A stretch of 64,000 nt of DNA from Eublepharis macularius (lineage: Eukaryota > Chordata > Lepidosauria > Squamata > Eublepharidae), in contig NC_072807.1 in the NCBI RefSeq assembly GCF_028583425.1, positions 31,253,001 through 31,317,000 on the forward strand, read 5' to 3'. The notes beneath the pieces are model-generated. The model was not told the DNA's origin. It did not search any database and was given only the letters and a program-made list of their open reading frames with translations. The first letter of the stretch is position 1. Each line of letters starts with the position of its first letter. Shown here piece by piece: positions 23,001 through 34,674 of the stretch. The position numbers and the translations under genes are program-made.

Positions 23001-26000
23001 CCAATTGGATCATGCCTCCTTTGTGAAAATTCAGCTGTCCCAAAACTATCTTCACAGGTCAGCTATATGAGACAGATCCTCCTTCTGAATGACCGGAACG
23101 ACACCACAGTGGAATGCTCACCGGTGGATGAGAAGCTTGTGGCTTGTTAGCTACTCCTTAAGTTGCCCGATGGAAGTGGCGAGCATTTGGTTGGATAAGC
23201 TTTGTTTACTCTCACTGTGCTCATCAGCCATAGACTGCTCTTGGGGTACTGATCTACAGAAAAGAGCCGGGTGAGGATCTGCCTGCTCTTTGGTGCTCCA
23301 GGCAGATTCCTGAAACCCCAGCCTCTATGATCCACTGCAAAGACGGGTCCAAATGTTGCGATGCCCAAATACCCTGCATGAAGTTCCTGGTGCCAATGAG
23401 ATGCAGCCCAACAATCTCTCATCAAGTCCAGCTACTTAAAGGGAGAAGAGGACATGAGAATAAAGGTCAGAAGGGGACATAATCAAATACATGCTCCTGA
23501 GCATGAGCAGTATAGAAAGTCCAAACACGGCCCATCTCCAGACGAAAGGCATTTCACAGCTGGAGCTCCTTTTCTGAAAAGATGGCCAGTACAATAAGTT
23601 ACTAATTTCGGGCCATTTTTGTGCCAGAGCAAACTAACCAACATTGAATCAGTAACTGATTATGGTGGTGGACTGGGTACGCATATACGTGCTAGGAGAA
23701 AAGCCTTCACAGTTGGCTCTCTAACCTCTGTATATCTACATGAAATTATATGCAAAACTCCTATGGGCAAGGTTGTCTACTCTTACATTCTGCTGTTCCC
23801 AAATTACTCCAGGTGATCTGTACCAGATGATGGTAACTAGTAGAGAGTGTAAACATTCCTTACGATTCTCCCAGTTTACTTCCGCTCGCACAGAAATGAT
23901 GTATAATATTTGCAATAGCATGTTGCATGACGCTTTTTGAAAGCAATAGCCCAAGTCGATAATTATGCTTGATGTTTCCCTTCTGCTGGGACACAGGGTA
24001 TGTTTTTTTTAAAAAAAAGCTTGTAAAATTGTTTTTAGAAGATTGTAAAATCATTTAGCCGTTTTTGCACTTGGGGGAAGCGACAACAAATTTAGACTTT
24101 AAAAGGGAAAAACACACCACAAAACACTAGTAATACTGTGTCAATACAGATTATCCTAGAGCATTGCTGAGATAAGCAATGGACCAGGGGTTCGTTAATA
24201 CGCTCTTGTTAATTTGTGTAAAGACTATCAATTTATTCAGAGGCTGAGCTCGAGAGTTCAGTTGCTTCTACGTCTTAAGCTACCTCGTAATGAATATACC
24301 GTTTTATAAGGTATTTTATGTGCCTGTGATTTAGTCAATATTGTTATGCATTCTTGCGTTTCAGGACCTGCAGCCTATATTTTTAATGTTGATCTTGTTA
24401 ATTGTGGCATCACGGATTTCTGCGTGTCGCCTTAAGGACCAAATTTTCTGGCCAGATGTACAGGGCTGGAAGTGCCTCAAAGAAATAACTATAAAGAACT
24501 GCTGCCGAAAACTGCAGAGAAGCCTGTCTGCCCCATTCTGCTCCCCCCTCCCGACCTACTCCCATGGTATCTTCAACTCCCTTAAATACAACTATGTTTT
24601 TTAAAAGAAGGACAAACCTGTAGCCAACTTTGCGCGAGTAATGTAGGCAATTCTCCTTGACGTGGGTTTGGAAATAAGCTGACCGGCAAATGGCGCCACA
24701 CTCTGGGCAGCAGTAAGGGGATTTGTGAGTGTGGATTCTTTGATGAGCGCTGTAGCTGCACTTGTTGGGTAAAAGCATCAGGCACACCTGACAGGTCTAA
24801 GGGAAGAAAACAGAGAGGTGGTGGTCAGCCATTTGGACTAGAAAGGTCTTCTGCACCTCTCCCCGTCTGTGGCAGGAAAAAAAAACCCTCTCAGCCACCA
24901 TAGCCGCCAGCTTTTCTGTACCTTCTGCTACATTAGCCCTCCTCTATCCCCGTTACTCCCTTCCCCATAGCCCTCCTTTGGCAGAGGAGGAACACTGAAA
25001 AATGTAAAGCATCACAACTCCAAACTTTCCACTCCCAACACCCTCTCCCAACCACCCTGCAGTTTGCCTCTCCATTTGTTACTTGGAAATGCAGCAGTAG
25101 GAGAGTACAATAAACCTGGTATCCTCAACATATGAGAGAGTTAACTACGTGTAAACAAGTTAGGTACAGCCACCCAAGGGGATCCTCCAGGGCTAAACAT
25201 GATGCCCATCAAAAACAGAAGCTCCCTGAACCAAGTTTTTCATCACTGGAGAGCCCCAGGAACAATCCCACCTGAAGCTGTTGAGGCGGCACACAAACCT
25301 CTAATTAGGGTGGCCACACGAGGGCAAAGAACGATGGAAGATTACTGCAGGAAGTGAAGCCAGGGCAGCTAGTTCTGAGGCCAGCGCTCTACACAAAGGA
25401 CTGTTAAAGAGGACAGCTGAGGACTGACCCTTGAAACACTTTCAGATGCCACGCCCATGACCACCAGCCAAATTCCAAACTGTGCTGACTGGCTGTTGTT
25501 AACGCTCAATGGGCTTTGGCCTCTAGGGCAGCGTCTGGCCTGACCAGACGGGTGGGGTGGGCAGAAAACAGACTGCAATCTACCAGTGAACCATTCTGCA
25601 GCGTACAAGCGGATGTCGGTGGCCAGGATTTGTGCAAGGACTGCTGGACAAGGGATAGATGGTGATATGATCCAGCAAGGTGCGCGGTCATGTTCTGTGC
25701 TGTAAAGATTTAAAATGTTTCAGTGGCCCATGAGGGTTCTATTTAAAAAAGAAAAGATGATGTAAGATTTAACTGGCCCTGACCTGGATGCCTCAGGTTA
25801 GACAAATCTCTTCAGATCTCAGAAGCTAAGTTCAGCCCAGATCAGTACTTGAATAGGAGACCACCATGCAAGTCCAGGGTCGCTATGCAGAGTTAAGCAA
25901 TGGCAAGCCACCTGTGTATGTCTCTTGCCTTGAAACCCCCACGGGACTGCCGTAAGTCAGATGACCTGATGGTACTTTCCACTACCACCTAGACTTAACC

Positions 26001-29000
26001 GAGGTCAATGCACCAATGGCTTGTTGGACTTCTTTTATATACTGTCTTTACACTGTTCTGCTCTAATCTAGCCTCAGAGATCCATGACTTTCTGAATTCC
26101 ACCTCCTATCTCACCATTTCTTCCCCAGGAGAAATCCTATATATTTATTCACCCAAATTTATCTAACTCGCACCATAAATCACCTCTCTGAAAGAGCTTA
26201 ACTGACTTGCATCAAGAAGGTATCATTTGAAAGCTCATGGTGATGCCTGGGCAGTACTTGCACGGTCTCAAGGCTCATCTATATTTGACACCTGGCTTTA
26301 CCATCCAATCATTAGTGCCAACCTCCATTACCCCTAGACTTCCTTCTCATACACTCTGTGCAATAAATTACACTCCAATGTGGTCTGAACTACAGGGACT
26401 AAGGATATTAGGAGGAAAGCTCTAGCAGCAGCTTTTCTGTCTTCTTCCTTTTCCTCCTCCTGTGCATGAACGTCTCAGCTTAATATGTTCAGAAGCTGGT
26501 GTGTGAATCAAGGGCTTCAGCCTTCTGTGACCCCTGGCCGTGCCCCCTCTCAAAAATACCCTCTCCCAACAAGCAGTGCACTGCTACCGAGGCATCTGAG
26601 GCAGCCCGTTGCTGCCATCTCCATTTTCTCTTTTGCTCAAGAAGGCGACGTCTTTTTCATCCCTATACTAAAGGGGCTGGTTTTCCACCAAGAACGTCAA
26701 GACAGAAATGCCAACTCATGACTTTGTGGCTTTTATTAAAAGAAAAAATGAAATTAATCCATGCACCTTGCAGACAAAAGCAGATTTCTAAAATGACATC
26801 CCCCTTTCTCAAGCAAACTCTCCCACCCAGCCAATGGCCTATCTCCTTAATGCTGCTTGAGGAAATGCCTGCCACTGGTAGTCCGCAACTTTACAGGCCT
26901 CATCCTAGAAAACAACAGTTTGGTACCAGTTGGTGTATAATACTTGATCCTGGTTTATATGCAGTTATAAACTGGGATATGCTACAGCATATTATCACTT
27001 GCTTGAGAATACAGCAAAATGCCAGGAACACGTGGCCAATTAGCAGTGCATGCAATTATCTGCATTGGGGTTACTCGTTGAATTTACATTTTTCATTCGC
27101 TCGGCCATAAATCAGTATCTGAACTGAGCCCTCCAGGCAATCACAGTCTGCATCACTGAGGCTTCGTTGTATGACCCTGCTGTGAATAAGTAAAACTGTT
27201 TTTGAAACAGAAAATATCCATGCCTTCAAGATCCAGTACAGGCAAATAGCTAGGGCAAGAAAAAGTCTGTGTTGTTACACAGTCGGCAGAAAAGGCACAA
27301 GATACTCACCCCCCCAAGCTCCCCATGGTCCCAGTCTCTTGTTCAGAAAGTTTCTTATAGCATGAGTACAGAAAACTCCCCCTCCCTCCAATGAACACTG
27401 ACAGTTTCTGCAAAATCTCTCAATTCCTGGCAATTTTGGTCACTGAAAGCATTATTAACATCCTACACTGCGGGAATCCACTGAGCTGCATCAGACAGGA
27501 ATTCAAGATGTATTAGCTCAGTGTCTGCACTAACTTAACTCCCTTGGCCAGACCGAAAGTGAAGCGGGGAAGAGTTGCCAAACCCAACTCTTGATTGATC
27601 TGTTGCGACATATATATTGTATGGTTTTGCTGAGGTCTCTACCTGTTGGTTTGTTTTATTTGTGGCATCATTAGGACCTCCTCCTATTTTTGGTGCAAAT
27701 CAGACACTAGCCTGATATATTCTGGAATACCTCTTAAGCCCTAGCTGGCCCTAGAAACATCTTTAAAAGCCCACAAATACGGAAGAGGAAAAAAACTAAT
27801 CTGCAAACTGGTTAAAAACATTATTATTACATTTACTATTGGACCAGAACAGAGGAACCCTATCTGGAAATTCTGAACAACCAAAATAATTAAAAAAATT
27901 ATAAATCCAGGAATAATTGCTCACTGATAAATGTGGTGGGGAACAAGCCCCCGCACTCTATTTCCCTTCCTTCAACTAACCACTGATGTGCAGACAGCGG
28001 AATGGATCCAAGCATCCTCCAAATAGCCTTCCAGTAGCACAAGGAGCCTTCTTCCTACTTAAGTTTCTCTTCCTCCGATGGAAGATCAGTTTAAGTTGCA
28101 GGAAGTATCCTTAGATTGGAGGAAGGCATTAAACTTGAGTCCAAAGGAAAAGAGGGGTATAAATATTTAAATAAATAAACTTTGTTCAGTGGAGTGGCAG
28201 GACATGCCCTCAGCTCCCCGCTCTGAATTTCCCACACTCTTTAATATACTTGTGCTGGCCCCACCTTCAAGTATGGCTAATGCTAACTACAGGAGTTTTT
28301 TTTTTCAAAACTGGGAGCCAATTCCCAGTAATCCTTAACACTTAAGAGAATTCTGCCCATTCCCAGCAAACAGATCACAGACTGCTCACCTGACCCACAC
28401 CGGCTAGGTGACAGTCACTGGCATAAATACATAATTTTGGCTGTGCCCTTAACCATAGCTGGAATATGGAATTTGCACCGTGGAATCAAAGGTTTCCCCA
28501 TGGCCCTAAAGCAGCCAGCTTCAAGAAACGATGTTTCCAGGTCCCTTTTTAGGAACATGGACTGCGTAGCAAAGGCAATGGCAGCTGGAAGTAACAATTT
28601 ACGGACAATTAATTCATTTGCAAGAGTAACTAATGCCCTCTGTGACATCCAGGAGGCCCCCTCCCCACTCAACTGAACTGAAATAGCTTGATGAAATTTT
28701 CCTGGCCTTAAAAGTGCCGCTGTGCTTGGAGTGTGACTTCGCTTAGGACGGCACTGTTATTTGTTCGTTATATTTTATTTTTAAAACGTCTATCCTGGCT
28801 GGTATGCAAAGGCTCTAAAAGCCTGAAAAATAAAACAAGTAACAATCTAAGTTAAAGGTATTGTACTCGAATTTCCTAGGCTGCGGCTTCTTAGCTCGAT
28901 TAACAAACCTTTCAAAAATCACTACAGAAAAGATGCGGCCAGTTAAGCGAGCTGGCAGAAAGATCGCTGCAAAAAAGTTCTGTGCGAGCAACCAATCAGA

Positions 29001-32000
29001 TGCAACTGCTGTGAATGATCCCTTTGTTACAACAAAGGTTCCTTTGTGGATTTCAACAACTACAAGATCAACTTAAGACAGCCAAGGCAAGCAAAGGGGG
29101 GGAAAAAGATGGAAGACGGGCACAGAGTTAAGAAAGGAGGCTGGGTAAGAGAATGAAGATCTGCCCGGCTGCTGTGGGCAGGCTTGCGGCTAGTTTGCAT
29201 GTATGCCTGTGAAAGCCTGCGTGAAATTAACAGGACTGCCTCTCTGACCACTTTTACTTGGAGATGAGCTGCACAGATTTCAGTAGAACTTACTTTCAAT
29301 TAAGTGTCTGGAGGACTGGCAGTCTAACTTAGCGTTGGGGCGTTTATGCTAAAAACAGAGTTGTCTGAATGGCTGCGTTCTGTTTACTTGTTTTGTTGGG
29401 ACGTCTGTATTTATTTTTATTTAATTAAATTTATTTAAATACATTTATATTCCCCTCTCCCCACACGCGGGCTCAGAGCAGATCACAACTATGTAAAATA
29501 TAGAACAGGATAAAATTTGGCAGCATAGCAACATAATATAAACAGCCACACACATATTGCACCACCCTAAGCAACCTGTGGGGCAGGGTGGCCAGTTATA
29601 GACGGATACACGGTTGAAGAGGATATGCGTTCCACCTGTGGCAGGAGGCCGATGCGGACAGCTTGAGTGGCCAGCCTGCCTGTCACCATACGCCTGGTGG
29701 AACATCGCGGTCTTGCAGGCCTGGCGGAGGGATAACAGATCTGAATGAGCCTTGGTTGATGCAGACAGAGAGTTCCACCAGGCTGGCAAAGCCTGGCCTT
29801 GGTTTAGGCAAGGCAAACCTCCTTGGGACCGGGGACCACCAGTAGGTGTTTGTCTGCTGAACAAAGCAGCCTCCGAGGAACATAACCTGATTACTTAGCT
29901 AAGCATTGATCAACTGACTGGTGTAGTGGTTAAGAGCAGCAGAACTCTAATCTGGGGAACTAGGTTTAATTCCCCACTTCTCCGCTTGAAGCCAGCTGGG
30001 TGACCTTGGGTCAGTCACAGCTCTCTCAGAGCTCTCTCAGCCCCACCCACCTCACAGGGTGATTGTTGTTGTGGGGATAATGATAACACACTTTGTAAAC
30101 CGCTCTGAGTGGGCGTTAAGTTGTCCTGAAGGGCAGTATATAATTTGAATGTTGTTATTATCTTTATCAGCTGAAAGTTGCCACTCAGTAGCCTGGCAGA
30201 CCTGATTCTTTTAAAAATAGTTCATAATTTAAAATAAAAGCCTTACAAAAATTGCAGGTGATGGATATCACCTCAGAAGAGGCATTCCCCCCTTCTCTAC
30301 CACACACAAGGGAATCCCTCTTCTAAGACAGTGCCCGCTGTGATGCAGGCATGGATCTTCTCCAAACAAGGAAAAGTATCTCTTCTTCAGAATTCTGTTT
30401 CATTCAGATGAGAATGTATACAGATTTTAATTGATTAATTAACTCAACCTCATTAAATAGATTAAGATTTATTTGATCCCATGACAGCCCTAATTTTTTT
30501 ATATGGTGGTAGCCGTATTTTCTAGTTTCATTCTTAGTAACTAGAGGCATGGATGAAAGCAAAGCAAATGTACAGAAAGCAAGTCAGAACTGGAGACCTT
30601 TTGTATGTTTTGGCTTGCAGACATCGAATGTAACAGCGGTTAAATAAGAATGTGCATGAACCCTGCTTGTGAACCTGACTCCTCCCTTCTCGCACAGACT
30701 GTGACGGCAAGCAAGTTTCTTAAGATTAACTCGAGTTACTTGTGACATATGAATACAGGTGCCCATGTTAATGGAATCTAGTTTTCCTCTGGCTTAACAA
30801 GACCTGAGGCCAAGATTAAATTCTGCACAAACTGGATCCAGACACACTTTTATTTAACTGTGGCTAAATTGGATGTCTGGATGCAGCCCCCATCAGTGGC
30901 AGAACAAATACCACCCTGGGAAGATATTAAGTCTGTATCTGGCTCTCCCCGGCTCCTATGAAGACCAGTTATTGTAAAGTCTTGCTCTTGCTTCTTGTAA
31001 CGTAAGTGACAGTCTATACGTGTGACTGAGCCAAGAAACGAAACTCTAGTCCACTCAGTATTTTTGACTGAACATTAGATAGAGGAGGGGCAAGATGTTA
31101 AGTGAAAAAAAGGTAGGCTATACAAACAGACCGTTATAAGAAAGGATATCTCAATCACTCATCTTCTGCCCCAGTGACTGGAAATAACCGAAGCAGCAAT
31201 GCAGTTTTACCATACATTTCTGACACCAAATAACTCATAACTGCAATTATATTCCATAATAAACCCTCTCCATGCTCTTTTCCATATGCTTTCCTCATTT
31301 TACATCGCATATAGATCCACAGGGCACGTCATGATTCAGCAATTCCTGTCGTGTGCTTGGCATAACATACGTTGGTGGGTCTTCGGTTTTAACACAAACT
31401 CAGCACAAGGGTAGCCCAGACATTAGGTACTGACTTACCAGTCCCTCGTTATCTTCCGAGGTCCTCTGATAATGTGCGGCTAGGGCAATATAGTCCAGCG
31501 CCTGCTTATTACATTCAAAACACTTTAATCCATGACGAATCAGTCTCAATGGGTCTGCGTACAGAGGCAGAGCTGGCTGGGGGTTTGGTGAGCTTCCCAT
31601 CCCACTTCCTGAGGCGGCGCAGGACTTATGCGAAAGGGGGGCTGGCCGTGACGTCTGCGGCGTCGAAGACGTTGACGAGCTTGTTGGGGAAGGCAAAAAC
31701 ATTTGGTCTAAGGAAATGGGTTTCATGTACAGCTGCGAGCACTGCATGATGAAGCCTTTGCTCTTGTGATCCCTCGCGTGTTTAAGCAAGCTACACTTGT
31801 TGAAGAAAAGCAGCGTCGCCGAACACTGTGTGCACATGACTTCGATGTGGACGCTTCTCCGGCTGTAATGTTGAGTGAGGCTTTTTTCTAAGGCAAACGA
31901 ATCTCCGCATTCCAGGCAACAATACCCGGAGACCGGCAAATGAATACTGCTGTCGAGAGGAGGGCTGAGGTTCGGCGCATATACGGGCACAGGATTGGCA

Positions 32001-33799
32001 CCATGCAATACTTTGTTAAATGCCTCGACGACAAGCGGGGCAGCTTTCTTGACCTGGTGCACGAGTGGCACCGTCATCTGCGTCAGCTGAGACTGGCTGC
32101 GCCGTTGCACAGACGATTTTGCTGCCACGGATGCGGCAACACTGTGGGGGACCAAGTTGAGATTGGCGAGGTGCACGGCCTTTGGGAGAAGGCTGGCGGG
32201 GTTAGAGGGCTGTGCTGCCAGGCCCTGTGACTGCTTTTTGCTTGGCTGCTGACCTACAATACCTACTTTTATTGTGCTGCTGTTTGCCAGCAGAGAGACA
32301 CTGGAGGTGCTGTTGACAGGAACGTCTGCAGTTATACTGTCTACTAGGGGGCTTGCTAGGGCTGCCTCTTGAGCAGTGGCTTTTGCAAAACCTTTGCATG
32401 GCTCCGTTTCCACGGACGCACCGCCTTCTGGAGAAGGGAAGGATTTAACAAACTCTTCCACTGCCGAGCTCTCCACAGGCGATTCTAGAGTATATTTGCC
32501 CAATTCATCTACCTCTGGCAAGATCCTAGTGACTGTCCTCTTAATTTCCCCAGAAGAGGTCTTAATAGTCTTGATCCTGACTTTGGGAATAGCAGGGGGA
32601 GAGCCAGTTGCCACAGAAGGAGAACCTTTGCCGCTGCTGTCGCTGCACACGCTCCGAGGGGACTCGGGCTGCTTGTTGGCTTTCCTCACCATTTCAAGGG
32701 GGCTTTTCGGACTCTTTGGTGACTTCGGCATTTTGGGGCTTCCTTTAATGCCGTCCTTGAATGGGCTGGGAGGCTCTTTTGCCAGATTCGCCTGGTCATC
32801 TTTTGCAATACCTGCAACTTTTTTGGCCTGAAGGGCTACAAGCGCAGCGACGCATGACGACAGTTTGGAGTGAGCAGGTTTTATACGCTGCCGAGGAGGG
32901 ACGGCAGAAGAGAAGTTCATCTCGGGCCCTTTGCTCTCTCCCAGGCTATTGCTATGGAAGTTGCCAAGGGGCGGCCCTTCACCAACGAAGCTGTTTGTGT
33001 CTGCCAGGTCTTTGCCAGGCGCATCGTGTTTCTCTGGGCTCTTGTCACGTTCCCTTTGGTTGGTGTCCATCCTACATTCTTGCAGCCCGTGCATTTCTAT
33101 CTTTGGATCTCTTTTACAGTATTGATCGAACATACTCAGTTCTGGTTCTGGCAGTTTCTTACTAAGCAGATCTAGCAGTGAGGGCCCAGTTGAAATAAAC
33201 CGACTGAACTCTGTCTCTGGTAGGGTCCTACTTAGCAAATCTAACATGGACGACCCGGAAGGAATATACATTGGATGGGGTTGGAGGTAGGGAGTCTGGG
33301 CGAGTTTCGGTTTATCGACAATACTGTTCTCTTTGAGCGCATCTTCCGGCTCGGGGCTGGAGATGGGGCTGAACTGACTGAACGTTGGCAAGGGTTCTGA
33401 CTTGGACTGTTCCAGCTTTTCAGGATAGCTTCTCAAGCCATCCCCGTTGATGAAAGCAGAATCAAACTTACTGTAAGTGTGAGTCTCCAGGGGCAGATCA
33501 GACCCACGGAATCCATTGTGTAGCAGGCCAGGTCCTAGATGGTTACCTTCTTTTTCTGCTTCAAAGGATTCCTGACGACATGTGTTCTTAACGATGACGC
33601 TCACAACCGGAACGTCAGAAGCTGGTGCCGCGTGAGACAAGGACGCGTTTTCATCAATACAAATTCCAGACTGCTTCAGATGGTTCTCGTTCTCCTCGCC
33701 GGCTGTCTGAATAGCTTCCTTGGCATCAAGGCTGGTGGGGTCAGGAATGTCAAAAGCAGCCAGCAGGTCATCAAAGTCTGGTGTTTTCATGTCTCCCAT
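13559..33799 (-). CDS. ZNF592: ZNF592, multi-C2H2 zinc-finger protein (complete coding region, 8 coding exons)
   Basis: Nuclear C2H2 zinc-finger protein of the ZNF532/ZNF592/ZNF687 family, known to associate with the chromatin reader ZMYND8. Coding exons in transcript order: 31439-33799, 24618-24796, 22582-22758, 21706-21865, 17847-18110, 17027-17139, 15025-15160 and 13559-14071; they sum to 3903 nt, i.e. 1300 residues plus stop, against about 1267 in human. The start is chosen at the family N-terminus [20 protein letters not shown]. Residues about 1-620 are low-complexity and Ser/Pro/Lys-rich, with KSP repeats and the conserved block [20 protein letters not shown]. Fingers then run from about residue 626 to 1200, many as atypical pairs, followed by a polyglutamate tail. 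Phases agree at every junction. SEC11A lies downstream on the same strand; ALPK3 is divergent upstream. Oddities: a 23-codon tandem duplication and an inverted orientation relative to human. Confidence 0.96.
14072..15024 (-). other. ZNF592 last intron
   Basis: Contains one Sauria-type SINE (14226-14475) and otherwise nothing recognised. Confidence 0.4.
14226..14475 (-). mobile_element. Sauria-type tRNA-derived SINE
   Basis: Minus-strand head ACCAGTTTGGTGTAGTGG, B-box region GGGCTTGATTC, and terminal CTGAAGGGCGGTATAAATC with a (GTT)n tail. Nearly full length. Confidence 0.75.
15025..15160 (-). CDS. ZNF592: ZNF592 coding exon 7
   Basis: 136 nt, TTGAAG acceptor and GTAATC donor. It completes the split codon as TGG (Trp), then reads [20 protein letters not shown] and [15 protein letters not shown], matching the human NPDLSQTSK region as recalled. 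Confidence 0.92.
15161..17026 (-). other. ZNF592 intron between 15160 and 17027
   Basis: A decayed copy of the palindromic CAGTCTAAGCCCA repeat is near 15430-15475. I see no gene or clear element in the remainder. Confidence 0.4.
17027..17139 (-). CDS. ZNF592: ZNF592 coding exon 6
   Basis: 113 nt, TGTTAG acceptor and GTGAGT donor. Encodes the finger [20 protein letters not shown] and the first part of the next finger, ending YTC plus two bases (TG) of a split codon. Confidence 0.93.
17847..18110 (-). CDS. ZNF592: ZNF592 coding exon 5
   Basis: 264 nt in phase 0 at both ends, TGTTAG acceptor and GTAAGG donor. It opens [15 protein letters not shown], continues through a Ser/Pro/Lys linker and ends with the finger [20 protein letters not shown]. 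Confidence 0.93.
18780..19960 (+). mobile_element. 5'-truncated L1 LINE with perfect 17-bp target duplication
   Basis: The translated 5' part, beginning [18 protein letters not shown] and including [16 protein letters not shown] and [14 protein letters not shown], is the C-terminus of an L1 ORF2, ending at TGA near 19128. A 3' UTR of about 830 bp and a short A/T-rich tail follow. ATGACTGTTATATGGGG occurs at 18763-18779 and again at 19961-19977. It is antisense to ZNF592. The open frame starts upstream at 18619, but only the part after the first duplication belongs to the L1. Confidence 0.93.
19528..19620. repeat. TTATA pentanucleotide repeat in the L1 3' UTR
   Basis: About 90 bp of almost pure 5-base repeat inside the L1 copy, probably grown after insertion or inherited from the source element. 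Confidence 0.95.
21706..21865 (-). CDS. ZNF592: ZNF592 coding exon 4
   Basis: 160 nt, TTCCAG acceptor and GTTGGT donor. Encodes [20 protein letters not shown] and [20 protein letters not shown], matching the human segment around [14 protein letters not shown] as recalled. Confidence 0.95.
21866..24617 (-). other. ZNF592 introns flanking coding exon 3
   Basis: Apart from the exon at 22582-22758, no gene or clear repeat is recognised. Confidence 0.4.
22582..22758 (-). CDS. ZNF592: ZNF592 coding exon 3
   Basis: 177 nt, TTCCAG acceptor and GTAAGT donor. Encodes [20 protein letters not shown] and [20 protein letters not shown], two further fingers, ending PHKTSQ with a split Gln codon. Confidence 0.95.
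24618..24796 (-). CDS. ZNF592: ZNF592 coding exon 2
   Basis: 179 nt, CCTTAG acceptor. Encodes [20 protein letters not shown] and [20 protein letters not shown], two C2H2-type units, ending VGYR with the Arg codon split. Confidence 0.95.
25771..25991 (+). mobile_element. 5S-rRNA-derived SINE
   Basis: The head reads CAGATCTCAGAAGCTAAG and AGTACTTGAATAGGAGACC, which follows 5S rRNA (GATCTCGGAAGCTAAGC and AGTACTTGGATGGGAGACC). The body and tail (GTCTCTTGCCTTGAAACCCC, then GGTACTTTCCACTACCACC) match the squamate 5S-type SINE layout. It is antisense to ZNF592. Confidence 0.8.
29440..29880 (-). mobile_element. LINE-derived fragment (L2/CR1-like C-terminus)
   Basis: On the minus strand a frame reads [19 protein letters not shown] and [11 protein letters not shown], resembling the WNSLP...LKTHLF segment near the C-terminus of L2/CR1-type reverse transcriptases. 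It ends in an AT-rich stretch near 29405-29445. Confidence 0.4.
29914..30168 (+). mobile_element. Sauria-type tRNA-derived SINE
   Basis: Head CTGGTGTAGTGGTTAAGAGC, B-box region AGGTTTAATTCCCC, and terminal CTGAAGGGCAGTATATAAT with a GTT/ATT tail. Full length. Confidence 0.8.
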
Positions 33800-33807
33800 G
33801 ATGAAAG
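31439..33807 (-). CDS. ZNF592: ZNF592 first coding exon (large, residues 1-787)
   Basis: A GTTACAG acceptor is followed by eight untranslated bases and the ATG at 33799. The exon then stays open for 787 codons to a GTAAGT donor after GAG GGA CTG. It holds the acidic N-terminal motif, KSP-rich linkers and the first three zinc-finger-like units, near residues 626 ([10 protein letters not shown]), 656 ([10 protein letters not shown]) and 758 (LKCFECNKQ). The reading frame also runs 15 codons upstream into the intron; those are not coding. Confidence 0.96.
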
Positions 33808-34674
33808 CTGTAACAAAAGCAAAATAAACTGTCAGGTGCTGCATCCGTGAATGTCAATTACTGTGAATGTCTACTGTAACTTGAGAGAATCTAGGGAGAC
33901 AAACACTCGCTGCCACATTAACAGCTCCTGCTCCTTAGGAGTTCAGCTGGTGGTCAGGCACCCATGCTTTCTAGTGGAACGAGAATTATTTTCGCAACAT
34001 GGGTCATGGGCCACAACCAGCCTTTCCAAAGAAGTCTTTGGCCTTTTTTACTCTCCTGTACTCACAACAGAGGAGAAGCCACCAGCCAAACTTACCCAGA
34101 GGATTTTAGCTTTTGCTGAAGCTCAAGACTGAAGTTTCGGCCCTCCCCAGACTAGGCTCAGAACACTGCAGCCCAAGAGTGAAAAAGCAAAGACGCAAGA
34201 AATAGACATACATTTATTATATTTTAATGGACGCGTTTGCATTTCTTGCGCCCTTTCACCTCTTTTCTTGCGACCATTGTGTGTGTTTTACTCAGCTCTC
34301 TGCAACCGGGTGACCCAAGCCGAGGAGAGGAGGAGCCCAACATGGGAGGTATTGCTGGCTCTTTGCAGCGGAAATGCAGCCACCGGAGCACCACTGCCAA
34401 GATACGCATTACAGCAACCCCCAGCTGGCTGGCAGGAAGGCGGTGGCTCTTCTCTGCCTCGCGCCGTCCTGATCTGGACAGGCTTCTGTACGGGGGAAAG
34501 AGTTCTTCTGCTCTGAGTCGCACAAGGATCATGAAACTGGCCAAGTCCAGCCTTTGCCCCGTCCGCTACGGAACTGCCACACATGACAGGGCAGAAAAGG
34601 GGCAGGGCAAAGTCTTCTTTTTGTCTTCAGCAAAGCAGAAAACAAGCAGCGCTGCAGAACTATCAACTGCTTGG

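Larger units (their letters stand above)
24797..31438 (-). other. ZNF592 intron 24797-31438
   Basis: Holds a 5S-type SINE (25771-25991), a LINE-derived piece (29440-29880, minus) and a Sauria-type SINE (29914-30168). An open frame of about 200 codons at 26499-27110 has no recognisable homology and is treated as chance. Confidence 0.45.

Noticed and set aside
25810-25865. Possible 5S rRNA gene
   Set aside because: Only part of 5S is present, with several differences, and it is continuous with a SINE body and tail.
26499-27110. Open frame of about 200 codons on the plus strand
   Set aside because: It lies inside a ZNF592 intron on the opposite strand. The protein has no recognisable domain and odd composition, and no splice or conservation support is visible.
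29914-30000. Possible tRNA gene (A and B boxes)
   Set aside because: The boxes are embedded in a full SINE with its usual body and tail, and no tRNA cloverleaf is intact. The same holds for the other SINE heads.
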